NCBI GenBank assembly: GCA_963920705.1
Contig: OY987233.1
Location: 2,470,001-2,534,000, forward strand
Origin: Odiellus spinosus
Taxonomy: Eukaryota; Arthropoda; Arachnida; Opiliones; Phalangiidae
Length of the DNA: 64,000 nt
Direction: 5' to 3'
The position numbers and the translations under genes are program-made. Shown here piece after piece: positions 11,264-21,194 of this stretch (the first letter of the stretch is position 1; each line of letters starts with the position of its first letter). The notes below the pieces were generated by a model that was not told the origin of the DNA, did no database searches, and saw only the letters and a program-made list of their open reading frames with translations.

Positions 11264-12613
11264 CCGTGGGTGAATCGGACATGTCGACGGAGGAGTCTTC
11301 CGTGGGGGTTGAGTGAGGGGAGAACGTGGAGATAGAGTGGCCTAACAGAGTGACGGCATCCGAGAGGAGTTGGAGTTTAGCGGGAGCAGCAGAGCGTTGG
11401 GTGCTGCGAGTGAGGAGGGGTGTGAGAGCTTTCAAGAGAAAGAGGACTTGGGTACGGGTGAAAGGGGTGGCGGCATCGTGACAGCGGGAGCACGGAGGAG
11501 GTGCTGGTGCGGTAGGAGAGGGGTTGGCATTGGTGTCCGTTGGTGGACGGCGGCGTGGAGTGGAAGAGCGTTTGAAGCGCTGGGCGGTTGGTTCGGCTGG
11601 GGGGGGAGTGGGTAAGGCGTAGTCGTGTTGGGGGCGGGGGCAGGTGTGGAGCGGGGGCGAGACTGGGAGAGGGGACGGGGGGTGGGGCGGGGCATGCGGT
11701 CTCGAGCGTCGTGGAACGAGATTCCTTCTTGGCGTTGGGTGGCCAGGACGGTGCATTCGCGGAGGTAGTAGGGGTAGTTTCGTGAGCGTGCTTCGTGGGG
11801 GCCCTTGCAGTTGTGGCAGAGGGGGCGTTGACAGGAGTGGTCTTGGGTGGCGTTCGACCCGCAGCTCTTGCAGCGGGGGGTGCTGCGACAGTATTTGGCG
11901 AGGTGACCGAAGCGATGGCAGTTGGTACATTGACGGGGTTTCGGTTGGCATACAGTGACAGGGTAACTGAGGAAGTCTAAGAATACTCGTGCTGGTGGTG
12001 CGGCGAGGGTGAAGTGAAGAAAGACGGTGGTGGTGCCAATTAGGCGGCGAGCGGCGGACGCTTGCGGGATTTTGGCCTGTACGTAGGAAAGAATGTCAGC
12101 GGCTGCGAGAGACTGGTCCACTCCTCGAATTAAGCCTTGGCTTTTGGGGACCGAGGGGTCTCGAATTGCCTTGATGGTATAGAGGCAGGAGTCGGGGAGG
12201 GAGGCTTGTCTGGAGACTAGGAGGTCGCTTTGGGTGACTGAGCTGGGGACAACGAAAAGGTCTCCACTAGGCAGACATCGAGCTTCGGAGACCTCGCCTT
12301 CTGCGAAGGCACGGATGAAAGCCGAAAGTTCAGTAAATGGCATTGAGCGGAAATAATCAGGCTTATCTGGGGCCGGGGAGATGATAATCGGTAGGCCAGG
12401 GAACGGAGGGGTGGCGTCTGGTCGGTAGTTGTGCGTGGTCCATTGCAGGATGGCCGGATTGGAAGGACGAGGACGTTTGACGTGAGAGGCAGTGAAGGTA
12501 GGAGTAACTGAGGTAGGCGGTGAAGTGCTCATGGAACTCGGTGTAGTCATGTTAGTGCCGGGCCGGTAAACTGACGGCTGGCCGCCGGGAGTAACTGCAG
12601 GCATAGCCTGCAT
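11256..12613 (-). pseudogene. ORF1 (gag-like, CCHC zinc knuckles) of element A, frameshifted
   Basis: RNA-binding ORF1 protein of the retrotransposon, thought to package element RNA. I place the start at ATG 12613 because the following MQAMPAV matches MQALPVG in the sister copy. The N-terminal half ends in a knuckle cluster: CTNCHRFGHLAKYC (CX2CX4HX4C), a CKSCGS finger, then CHNCKGPHEARSRN. In that last finger a Cys present in copy B is replaced by Arg. A Pro/Ser/Thr-rich tail follows. The reading frame changes at about 11430-11500, and the conserved C-terminus (TRTQVLFLLKALTPLL) continues in another frame to the stop at 11256. It overlaps ORF2 by eight bases (ATGACTAG). Confidence 0.85.
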
Positions 12614-12774
12614 AGGCTTAGCGAAGCGCGAAGATGGTAAACGAAAGCCGAGGTAAGCGAAAAAACTAACCGGGAAAAGAGAAAAAACTTGGGCAAGCGA
12701 ACGGGCGAAAGCTACGAAGCTTGGGCAAAATAAAAAAAAACGGAGCGAAACTGATGCGACTGTATGCAGCAAGA

Positions 12775-13072
12775 GCGATGAACGTGCACGACAAAAAAGA
12801 CTAAGTAGCTAATAAAGACTTCTCATTGAAACTTATTAAAACATTTATTTTAAAAGATTAATTATATACATTCGTTTTCGTTGATTACAAGTTCCGAAAC
12901 TAACTGACTACAATCCGCTCGTTATCTACATTTATATAGAATTACTAAAAAACTACGCATAAATATTAGATATTTTTAGGTCTTCCCAATCAAACTGAAT
13001 AAAATTATTTTATACAATGCTAATGGATATTTTTTAAGATTATTATGACCACGTCAGTTCTACGACTGAACA
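12775..13072 (-). repeat. Candidate 3' LTR of the BEL/Pao element
   Basis: On the minus strand, just after the integrase-end ORF, a GGCCGGCAGAA tract precedes TGTTCAGTCGTAGAACTGAC at 13072, a plausible LTR start. An AATAAA lies inside, as expected of an LTR. The 3' boundary near 12775 is unclear because element A begins there, and no second LTR is available for comparison. Confidence 0.4.
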
Positions 13073-13082
13073 TTCTGCCGGC

Positions 13083-14337
13083 CTTGAACGATTGGCTTCA
13101 ACTTTCCAATGGCAAATGACATAGTTTAGCAACTGGTCTCCTGACTTCCTTGTCCATAGTTTTTACGGTTACGACACGAACATAATCGTCTGCACCCGGA
13201 TGTACTGTTGTGATTCGACCCATTTTCCATTTGGTGGGAGGCATGTTTTCGTCTTTTAATAATACCAAATCGCCGACTTTCAAATTAGGTTTTGGAGTTG
13301 CCCACTTTGGACGCTGCTGTAATCGGGCAAATACTCATTACTCCATCTTTTCCAAAAATGTTGGAGCAATTTTTGGCTCAACTCCCAGCGTGATATGCGA
13401 TTGATTTTTTCGGCCGTCAGGTCTGGTTCTGGTATGGCAGTCATCGGACCTCCGATTAAGAAGTGTCCTGGAGTTAAAGCCGAAAGATCATTTGGGTCTG
13501 AACTCATTGATGTTAATGGTCTTGAGTTAAGACAAGCTTCAACTTGACATAATAAAGTCTGCAACTCTTCGTACGTTAAGGTAGTGCTACCGATGACTCG
13601 CTTCAAGTGAAATTTAACTGATCGGACTCCAGCTTCCCATAAGCCGCCAAAATGTGGTGCTGCGGGCGGATTAAATTGCCAATTAATTCCTTCTTCGGCT
13701 GACCATCGTGTAATTTGTGAACTATTAGTGGTTGTTGAGATGAACTTGATAAATTCTTTGAGTTCTCGGTTCGCCCCTACGAAGTTTGTGCCACAGTCGC
13801 TATGAATGGTTGCGCATTTTCCCCGTCGAGAAACGAACCGTTTTAACGCAGCCAAAAATGCTCCAGTAGTCATGTCGCTCACCAGCTCTAAGTGGATAGC
13901 ACGAGTAGTAAAACAGGCGAAAAGTGCTACATAGGCTTTAAATGTTTTTTGACCACGGCCCTTTAACACTCGAAGAATAAAAGGACCCGCATAGTCCACT
14001 CCACAATTTAGAAACGCTCGTGCTGGGTTTACTCTTGCTTCTGGTAATTGTCCCATTAATTGATTGGCAGTGGTTGCTTGTTGCCGAATACACCTTGTAC
14101 AACGTCTAATGTGGAAGCGAACTGCGTCTCGTATGCCCATGATCCAAAATCTTCGTTGAATTACTGCGACCAAGAGTTGCGGACCCCCGTGTAGATGCTT
14201 TATATGTTCGTAGTTGATTATTAAATCCGTTAATTTATGCCTTCTAGGACATAACATCGGATGGATTCTATCCGGCGACAACTGTGCGTGTTGAAGCCGT
14301 CCTCCAACTCGAATGATCCCAAGTTCATATCTAATGG
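13083..14337 (-). pseudogene. BEL/Pao retrotransposon integrase fragment (DDE) with C-terminal domain
   Basis: From about 14337 downward the minus strand reads the 3' end of a BEL/Pao pol: GIIRVGGRLQHA, an HHCC zinc site (NYEHIKHLHGG and CTRCIRQ), then the integrase core with CGVDYAGPF, IHSDCGTNFVG and APHFGGLWEAG, which supply the D, D, E catalytic residues. The HFLIGGPM block is also typical. The following chromo-like C-terminal domain (MKVGDLVLLKDENMPP, 13283-13098) is in a different frame, so a frameshift near 13280 breaks the protein. Gag, protease and RT of this element are not in the window. Confidence 0.9.
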
Positions 14338-15202
14338 CGCACTCGCGTTGGTAGTGAGGACAGTTGCGGGAGCATGCCTCATGGGGGCCTTTGCAGTTGG
14401 GGCAGGAGGGGCGCTGACATTCATGGTCCGTGGTATTAGTGGAACCACAGCCCTTGCAACGAGGGGTGCTGCGGCAGTGTTTGGCGAGGTGTCCAAAACG
14501 GTAACAGTTGGTGCATTGACGGGGTTTCTGGCGGCACAGGGTGACGGGGTGGCTGAGGAAGCCGAGAAAGACGCGTTCGGGGGGTTCGGGAAGGTCAAAA
14601 TCGAGAAAGACAGTGGTAGAGCCCGGGAGGCGGCGTGAGGCGGTGACTTGTGGCGTTTTGGTGCGGACGAGTTCGAGAATTGCATCAGCGGTAAGAGTGG
14701 GATCAACGTCCCGAATAAGGCCTTGGCATTTGGAAGTCGTAGGGTCGCGGATGGCTTTAATGGTGTACTGGGTGGACGCTGGAAGGGTATCGGCTTTGGA
14801 GACGAGGAGGTCTCCTTGGGCGACAGAACTCGGGACGACGAATAGGGCACCGCTGGGTAAGCGGCGAGCTTCAGCTACGTCACCCTCAGCGAGGTCGCGA
14901 AGAAAAGTGGTGAGGTCGGAAAAGGACATTGATGGAAAATAGTCTGACTTATCTGGGGCTGGCGAGACGATAACTGGTAGCCCTGGGAATTTCTGTGCAG
15001 GGGCGGGCGGGAAGCCAAGGGCAGGCCATTGGTGAGGTGCGGGCGTAGAGTGGCGGGAACGCTTGGATTGAGAGGCTGTGGGAAAGTGAGCATCCTTGGT
15101 AGGCGTGGAATCGTCGTGGGTAGACCGGGGAGAATGCTGAACTGAACCGCGCCGAAAATCGTCCGGCGGGCCGCGAGGGGGGCCGACAGGCAAAGCCTGC
15201 AT
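13280..15202 (-). CDS. 640-residue chimeric ORF: non-LTR ORF1 N-half fused to BEL integrase
   Basis: A single open frame starts at ATG 15202 (MQALPVGPPRG). About 290 residues of retrotransposon ORF1 carry three zinc knuckles, including CTNCYRFGHLAKHC and CPNCKGPHEACSRNC. It then crosses in frame at about 14337 (QRECA then IRYELG) into the BEL/Pao integrase with complete D, D, E residues. It ends by frameshift near 13280, before the integrase C-terminal domain. The simplest origin is accidental: insertion of the B/C non-LTR copy into a BEL element with inversion of its 5' end. Expression is unknown. I list it as an open frame, not a proven gene. Confidence 0.6.
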   Translation of the reverse strand: MQALPVGPPRGPPDDFRRGSVQHSPRSTHDDSTPTKDAHFPTASQSKRSRHSTPAPHQWPALGFPPAPAQKFPGLPVIVSPAPDKSDYFPSMSFSDLTTFLRDLAEGDVAEARRLPSGALFVVPSSVAQGDLLVSKADTLPASTQYTIKAIRDPTTSKCQGLIRDVDPTLTADAILELVRTKTPQVTASRRLPGSTTVFLDFDLPEPPERVFLGFLSHPVTLCRQKPRQCTNCYRFGHLAKHCRSTPRCKGCGSTNTTDHECQRPSCPNCKGPHEACSRNCPHYQRECAIRYELGIIRVGGRLQHAQLSPDRIHPMLCPRRHKLTDLIINYEHIKHLHGGPQLLVAVIQRRFWIMGIRDAVRFHIRRCTRCIRQQATTANQLMGQLPEARVNPARAFLNCGVDYAGPFILRVLKGRGQKTFKAYVALFACFTTRAIHLELVSDMTTGAFLAALKRFVSRRGKCATIHSDCGTNFVGANRELKEFIKFISTTTNSSQITRWSAEEGINWQFNPPAAPHFGGLWEAGVRSVKFHLKRVIGSTTLTYEELQTLLCQVEACLNSRPLTSMSSDPNDLSALTPGHFLIGGPMTAIPEPDLTAEKINRISRWELSQKLLQHFWKRWSNEYLPDYSSVQSGQLQNLI

Positions 15203-15340
15203 AGGCTTAGGAAATCAGAAAGCGCTAACGAGGGGAATAAGCGGCTAAAGCGAGAAAATGTACGGAAACGGCAAAAGAGTATGTAGAACGTAAAGCGAAA
15301 GCAAAATAGGTTAGTAGAACCAAGGTTCTTTTAGGAAGGT
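14337..15340 (-). mobile_element. Inverted 5' segment (B) of non-LTR copy B/C
   Basis: This minus-strand kilobase holds the 5' leader (about 15340-15203) and the ORF1 start to the third zinc knuckle. It stops at QRECA, almost exactly where the plus-strand segment C begins (QQQDGISFHDARE; in copy A RECTVLATQRQEGISF is continuous). B and C therefore complement each other with only a few residues missing. The left end is the internal breakpoint and the right end is the element's 5' end, the order expected from twin-primed 5' inversion. Confidence 0.75.
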
Positions 15341-15873
15341 TATGCCGACGATGACGACAACGGAAGTTCCTCACAACAACAAGACGGCATCTCTTTTCAC
15401 GACGCCCGGGAACGCGTCCGCGCCTGCCCAACCATTCCGCGCGTTCCCGCTCCCTCTCCCTTCCCCGCACCTTCGCCCGACCCCCCAACGGAGACCGACT
15501 TACCTCCTTCTTCCACCGCAGCCGCCTCCACCTCCCGCCGTAAGCGCTCTTCCAACCCCCGCCCTCACCCCCCACAGGCCGCCCCCACCACAACTGTCCT
15601 ACCCACCCCTGCCTCCACCCCCTGCGCCCATTGCCATAATACCTCAGCTCCATTCTCCCGCACCCAGGTTCTCTTTCGGCTGAAAGCGCTCCTACCCCGC
15701 CTAACTCGCAGTACCCAACGCTCTGCACAACCCGCTAACCTTCAACTCCTCTCCGAAGCCGCCACACATTTGGGCCACGAGATCTCCCCATCCGAATTGC
15801 AATCGTTCTCTCCCCTCCCACCGCCCCAAGACGATTCCTCCGTCGACATGACCGATGACTCCACGCACGCATA
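15341..15873 (+). pseudogene. ORF1 C-terminal half of copy C
   Basis: The segment reads QQQDGISFHDARERV, then a Pro-rich stretch, then CAHCHNTSAPFSRTQ and LKALLPRLTRSTQRSA. It ends VDMTDDSTHA at the stop 15871-15873. Apart from local frame slips in the Pro-rich part, it aligns with the C-terminus of ORF1 in copy A. Its start codon and zinc knuckles lie in the inverted segment at 14337-15202. It overlaps the endonuclease start at 15855 by 19 bases. Confidence 0.75.
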
Positions 15874-16763
15874 GCCTCCCTCCCCGCCACACACTCCATC
15901 AATGGAACATCCGAAGTGTAACAGACAACTTCGGCGAACTAGCCGCCATCATTCTTGACCTCCACCCCGCTATCATAGCCCTCCAAGAAACTTTCCTCAA
16001 GCCTTCCTCCACCACTAATCTCTCCTTTGGCACCTACACCAGCCTTCGCTCCGACCGCACCTCACACCCGGGCGGTGGTGTGGCGCTCCTCATCGCCTCC
16101 CACATCCCCCACACCCGTCTCCCGCTGCCCCCTCTGCCTCCCCTAGAACTTATCGCGGCCCGCTGTCACTTCAACGACCTCTGGCTCACCGTCGTCTCCC
16201 TCTACGACCCTCATGGCTCCGAAACCTCTGCCACACTGGACGCCCTACTTCTCCTCCTCCCCCCGCCCTTCCTCCTGCTAGGCGACTTTAACGCTCGACA
16301 TACCGACTTCGGCGATCTCCACACCAACACCCAAGGCCGACGCATCGCCTCCTGGATCCAAGACAACACGGACCTCGTCCTTCTGAATGACGGTAGCGTC
16401 ACTCTCCCCAGCCCCACGGGCGGCAGCATCCCGGATCTCACCTTGGCCACCCCCGACATCGCTGGCACCTTCACATGGTCCACCTTTGCCGCAGGGGGTA
16501 GCGACCACCACGCTATCTCCGTTACGCTTCCCTCCACCCCTCACGCGCCGTCCCCATCCTCCTTTCGCTGGGATCTGAAAAATGCCAACTGGTCGCTCTA
16601 CGCCTCAGTCCTAACTGCCCACCCCCCGCCGTTCCCCGACACCGTCGACGCCTTCACAGCCGACCTACAGGCTGCTGCCGCCGCTGCCATACCGTCTACC
16701 GGCTCTTCTCCCGCTTCACCGCATCCCACTCCCCCCCATGGTGGAACTCCCATTACCGCATAG
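15855..16763 (+). pseudogene. ORF2 of copy C: APE endonuclease
   Basis: The start ATG at 15855 lies inside the end of ORF1. Blocks: LHQWNIRSV, IALQETFLK, HPGGGVALL, LGDFNARHTDFGD and GGSDHHAI. Catalytic residues that are mutated in copy A are conserved here (GDFN and SDH). The frame is lost at about 16735 in a seven-C run before ATGG, where the linker (WWNSHYRIAVRHERALL) continues in another frame. Confidence 0.85.
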
Positions 16764-17087
16764 CAGTCCGACACGAGAGGGCCCTCCTTAAACGCGCTTC
16801 GCGCACCCAATGTCTATCAGACTACACCCGCTATCGTGCCGCCCGGGCCGCCACCCGTCACCTCTTTTGCAGCCTCAAACGCCACAGCTGGCGCTCGTAT
16901 TGTGCCCGCCTTGCCTCCAATACCCCCCTCCCGCCGGTCTGGAAACGCGTCCGCTGGTTCTCCACTTCCCAAGAACCCCGTCGTACCCCGATCGTTCTAC
17001 GGCACCACGACCAAGACCTCACCCATCCCTTGGACGTAGGCTTCCTGCTCCGCAACACAATCCTCGCCACCTCCCACTCTCCCCCCC
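16738..17087 (+). pseudogene. Endonuclease-RT linker of copy C
   Basis: In the frame one step off the endonuclease, this stretch reads WWNSHYRIAV, CLSDYTRYRAARAATRHL, WRSYCARLASNTPLPPVWK and WFSTSQEPRRTP. It is collinear with the linker of copy A. At a second C run (about 17080-17086) the frame moves one base forward into the RT, as in copy A at the homologous place. Confidence 0.75.
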
Positions 17088-18510
17088 GTGGATGCCCACC
17101 TCTGGGGAGCGTTCACAGACATCACTGGCTACAACGCACCCTTCACCCTCGAGGACCTCGATCTTGCCTTCGCCACCCTCTCCTCTACAGCCCCTGGTCC
17201 CGACACCCTCTCCAACGACATGCTCCGCCATCTCCCCTCGTGCTCTCGCCTACGTCTCCTCGCCATCTACAACGCCCTTTGGGCCCAAGGCTCTATGCCA
17301 CATCAATGGAAACGTGCCATCATCCTCCCCTTCCTCAAACCAGGCAAGCCTCCCACTCTTCCCGACTCCTACCGACCCATAGCCCTCCTCGACGTCCTAG
17401 GGAAACTGTTTGAAGCCCTCGTCCTCCGCCGCCTTACCACCTGGGCTGAATACACATACTTCCGGACACACAATCTGGCTTTCGCCCAAACCGCCAAACT
17501 GCTGACAACCTCGAAGCTCTCGTCACCACCGCCCAGAGCGCCATCGCCCACGACCACTACTGCACCGCAGTGTTTCTCGACATTAAGGACGCCTTCGGCA
17601 GTATTCACCCTGACGCCCTCCTCTGCTAACTCCTTAACTATGGCCTTTCTGGCCGCCTCCTCTGTTGGCTCCGCAGTTATCTCCACCACCGCACCGTCGC
17701 CGTTCGGACGGGGACAGTCACCACCCCCTACGTCTACACCACTTTGGGCGTCCCGCAAGGTAGCGTCCTCAGCCCCATCCTCTTCACTCTCTTTCTCGCA
17801 GACCTCCACATCCCCCGCACCAACGGCGTCCTTGACAGCACCATGCGTGACTCCTCCCTTACCGACATCGAAACGGCCCTCCAAGTCGCCCTCAACATCA
17901 CGCTTGACTACTCCCTACTCTGGGGCATCAATTTCCAACAATCCAAATGCAAGGTTTTGACCTTCGCCCGCCACCCTGAAACCCTGGACCCGGTAGTCCT
18001 CCGCCTGGGCACCCACTACCTGGAAGAAGTCGTCACCTACCGCTACCTTGGCGTTCGACTCAACCAGTCTCTTACTTGGGCCCCCCACATCACCACCATG
18101 CTCCAATCTGCCCACCGCCGCTTACACCTCCTCCGCAGCGTATCCGGCCAAAACTGGGGCGCCACCCGCTCCTCCCTAAAACTCCTATACACTCAGTTCA
18201 TTCGCACCCTCTTTGACTACGGATCCCTCCTCTACGCCTCGGCCAAAACACCTCTCCTCCGTCGCATCGATCTCTTCGAACGTTCCGCTCTCCGTACCAT
18301 CCTGGGCGTCCCTCCCTCAACCTCAATTGGCTCCATGTACGTGGAAGCCGGGCTCATCCCCCTCCCTCTCCGACGACCGGAACTAGACGCGAGGTACTTG
18401 GCCCGCTGTGCCACTTCCGACGCACACAATCTGTTCCGCACCACCCTCTGGACACTTTCCTCCGCCCCTACCGCTCTCCCTTCCCTCCCGCGCTCTTGCC
18501 CTCATCGCCG
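17088..18510 (+). pseudogene. Reverse transcriptase of copy C, active-site box deleted
   Basis: The RT starts HLWGAFTDITGYNAPF and TAPGPDTLSNDMLRHLP, then WKRAIILPFLKPGKPP and SYRPIALLD. Frameshifts near 17455-17500 are followed by FLDIKDAFGSIHPDALLC, a stop, and GVPQGSVLSPILFT near 17745. Where copy A has the FADD catalytic box, copy C goes straight from RTNGVLDS to TMRDSSLTDIETAL, a net loss of about eight residues that removes both catalytic aspartates. The thumb (CKVLTFARH, YRYLGVRLNQSLTW) is intact. The RT cannot be active. Confidence 0.85.
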
Positions 18511-19558
18511 ACCACAATCTCCACTGGCTTTTTGCCCTCCTATCCACGGACCCGAAGCCCTTCTCCTACCCCACCCCGTCTCCCCCCAATCTACGTTACC
18601 TCGACCAATGGCTACCACAGGCCAAGCGCCTCTACACAGACTCAGAACTCCGCCAACTCTTCTACTCGCACCTTCATTCCGCCGCCCCTAATTCGTTCCT
18701 CCTATACACCGACGGCTCTCTCGACCCTTCAGCTGCAGCCTCCGGCGCGGCCTTTTACTCCCCTCAGACCGACACTCGCCACCTTCTCACCGTCCACCCC
18801 GGCCACGCTATAAGCAGGGTGGAACTTTACGCTATCTACCGTGCCATCCGCTGGGGCCTCACAGCCACACACTTACCACTATGCATCTGCTCCGACTCCC
18901 GCGCCGCCATCGCCACCCTCCGTAATCCATCATCTGTGGACCCGTTAGTTTCCCTAACGCGCCAACTTCTCCTCCACCACCCCCGCGACATCCTGGTCTT
19001 CTGGACCCCCAGCCACTCCTCCATCCACCCCAACGACGTGGCCGACTCCCTTGCCGCCACAGCCATCGCCACTCGCCCACCCTTGATCACAGCCACCCTC
19101 CCGTACGTCTACAACGAAGTCAAATCCCTACTCCGCCGTGCCACCCTGGCTTCCTGGGCAACTTACTGGGCCCGTGACACAGGCGGTCGCCTCCTTTATA
19201 CCTACCGCAGTGCCGTCTCAACTTCTCCCCCGGTCCATAATTTCCCCGACAGACAGAGCGACACCCTTCTCGCCCGCCTCCATTGCAACCGCCTCCCCAC
19301 TAATGACACCCTTCACCGGTTTGGCCTTGCTCCATCACCCACCTGCCCTCATTGCCCTACACACGTCGACTCCATCTCCCACCGCCTCTTCCACTGTCCC
19401 CATCTGGGGCACCATACCCGCTCCCTACACTCAGCGCTTACTCGCCGCTCTACCCCCCCCCCCTCACCTTTCACCACCTCCTGCTACTCACCACTTCCGG
19501 TGATCCCTCCATCAGCTGTACCCTGGCCTCCACCCTCCGCCTTCTCTTCCCCTAGTAG
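18511..19558 (+). pseudogene. RNase H domain of copy C, motifs intact
   Basis: An open frame to about 19595 encodes a complete RNase H: LLYTDGSLDPSAAASGAAF, AISRVELYAIY, CICSDSRAAIATL and HPNDVADSLAATA, giving the D, E, D, D catalytic set. The C-terminal extension carries SDTLLARLHCNRLPTND and CPHCPTHVDSISHRLFHC, a Cys/His cluster typical of these elements. In the family it degrades the RNA strand during second-strand synthesis. Being downstream of a dead RT, it has no obvious present use. Confidence 0.85.
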
Positions 19559-19654
19559 CTTTTTTCTAAGCTCCCCGTGCGGGTGCAAAAACTAACTAGT
19601 TACGCGCCGTAGAAAAAAAAAATCGTGGTCAATTTGGAATTTTGGCATAATTTC

Positions 19655-19893
19655 CAGGGACGGAAATAAGAAATTTTTCTTATTGGACAAATGTTCAGTA
19701 ACCCCCCTTAAAAATTCAAAAGTTATCGGACATTTAACAAAATTACCGGACAATGCTACATTTCCTGTACTGAAAAGTACTTTTTTTTATCGGACATTTG
19801 TCCAGTGACCCCCTCTTAAAAATAAAAAGTTATCGGACATTTGGAAAATTTATCGGACAAATGACCAGTGACTTGTGCTTATTTCCGTCCCTG
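19655..19893. mobile_element. hAT-type MITE, copy 1
   Basis: Terminal inverted repeats CAGGGACGGAAATAAG and CTTATTTCCGTCCCTG, 239 bp, flanked by the perfect 8-bp duplication ATAATTTC (19647-19654 and 19894-19901). The same family is at 29663 and 35205. There is no coding capacity. Confidence 0.92.
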
Positions 19894-19914
19894 ATAATTT
19901 CGGTTATTCGGTTC

Positions 19915-21063
19915 CAGCGCTGCCAGACGTACTATAATTATAGTACATTTCGATAATTTCAAGAAAAATTTCTGGGCGTACTATAATTTCAACGGCGTAC
20001 TATATAGTACACTTTTTGCGATAATTTGTGCATTTTTCCGATAATTGTGCGATAATTTTTAAATGGTAGATTTTATATTGAAAACTTTAATTTTAGTCAA
20101 CTTTGTACTTCGTCACATGGCCCACTCTTAGTATTACTCTGCTCTTAGGGATCCACAGCCTACTGCTTTTGTATTTCCGTAGAGGCAAAGCGTGTGATAG
20201 GCTAGCCCGAGAGCTCCGAGTTGCCTTGGCAATAGGGATATAAGTTGTGTTTTAACTGCCGCTAGGTTCCCCGCGTTCCACTACTAGTGAAGTTTAGGCT
20301 GCTCAAGAGTTTGTTCATAACAAAATAACATTTTCGTGGGCGACGTCATATATTTGCATTTGAATTCAAAATTCGCGCCAAAAATATAGCGTACTATAAT
20401 TTTCTAGAAAAATCGATAATTTTTGGAATGTTAGTCCTCCTATTATTATAGTGTTATTCCTCCTATTATTTTAGTGATATTCCTCCTATTATTTTAGTGT
20501 TATTCATCCTATTTTAGTGTTATTCTTCCTATTATTTTAGTGTTATTCCTATTATTTTAGTGTAATTCCTCCTATTTTAGTGTAATTCCTCCTATTTTAG
20601 GGTTGTTCCTCCTATTATTTTAGTGTAATTCCTCCTATTATTTTAGTGTAATTCCTCCTATTATTTTAGTGTAATTCCTCCTATTATTTTAGTGTAATAC
20701 CTCCTATTATTTTAGTGTAATTCCTCTTATTATTTTAGTGTCATTCCTCCTATTAGTGTCATTCCTCCTATAATTTTAGTGTTATTCCTCCTTTAATTTT
20801 AGTGTTATTCCTCCTATAATTATAGTGTTATTCCTCCTATAATTTTAGTGTTATTCCTCCTATTAGTGTCATTCCTCCTATAATTTTAGTGTTATTCCTC
20901 CTTTAATTTTAGTGTTATTCCTCCTATAATTTTAGTGTTATTCCTCCTATAATTTTAGTGTTATTCCTCCTATAATTTTAGTGTTATTCCTCCTATAATT
21001 TTAGTGTTATTCCTCCTATAATTTTAGGTACTATAATATTAGACTTTTGATCTGGCAACGCTG
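19915..21063. mobile_element. hAT-type non-autonomous element carrying a satellite
   Basis: The ends read CAGCGCTGCCAGA and, inverted, CAGCGTTGCCAGA. They are flanked by the perfect octamer TTCGGTTC (19907-19914 and 21064-21071), so this is a single 1149-bp insertion. Its left half is unique AT-rich DNA with short GTACTATAATTATAGTAC palindromes. Its right half is a 23-bp tandem array. It lies about 130 bases upstream of the FASTK-family gene. Confidence 0.85.
20431..21027. repeat. 23-bp satellite array inside the hAT element
   Basis: About 26 tandem units of the type TGTTATTCCTCCTATTAT followed by TTTAG. Shorter variants lack part of the AT stretch, and the main alternation is TATTATTTTAG versus TATAATTTTAG. 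The same unit reappears at 23075-24253, downstream of the gene. Confidence 0.95.
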
Positions 21064-21194
21064 TTCGGTTCTAATAGTGTTATTTTCGTCTGCGCTCCTT
21101 TCTTATCTAGTCCGATAGCCACACGTTTCTACGATACGGTCGTCCGAGTATTTAGAATTATTAGTTTTAACTTTTAAACTGACCGTTACCGATC

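Larger units (their letters stand above)
7461..12772 (-). mobile_element. Non-LTR retrotransposon copy A, near full length
   Basis: The element is read from about 12770 down to a T run at 7461-7485, its poly(A) tail. Order: 5' leader, ORF1 (zinc-knuckle gag-like), ORF2 with APE endonuclease, reverse transcriptase and RNase H, then a short 3' UTR. Both A and C end in GGTGCAAAAACT followed by a variant of AGTTACGCGCCG and poly(A), which shows they are one family. This domain set is that of the I/R1/LOA group of RNase H-bearing elements. The copy is disabled by frameshifts and catalytic substitutions described under each ORF. Its 5' end abuts the BEL/Pao LTR-like segment, so the exact start is uncertain. 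Confidence 0.85.
15341..19621 (+). mobile_element. Non-LTR retrotransposon copy C (main body of B/C)
   Basis: The plus-strand body runs from the ORF1 C-half through the endonuclease, linker, RT and RNase H to a 3' end with GGTGCAAAAACT and a poly(A) tract at 19612-19621. It is the same family as copy A. At least three frame changes and a small deletion over the RT active site disable it. C-rich coding-strand composition is shared with A and contrasts sharply with the AT-rich surroundings. Confidence 0.9.

Noticed and set aside
8285-12000. Many Gly/Arg-rich plus-strand frames opposite element A
   Set aside because: They are antisense shadows of C-rich retrotransposon coding sequence.
20431-21027. 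Resemblance of the 23-bp array to a CRISPR array
   Set aside because: Units are contiguous without spacers, and the genome is eukaryotic.
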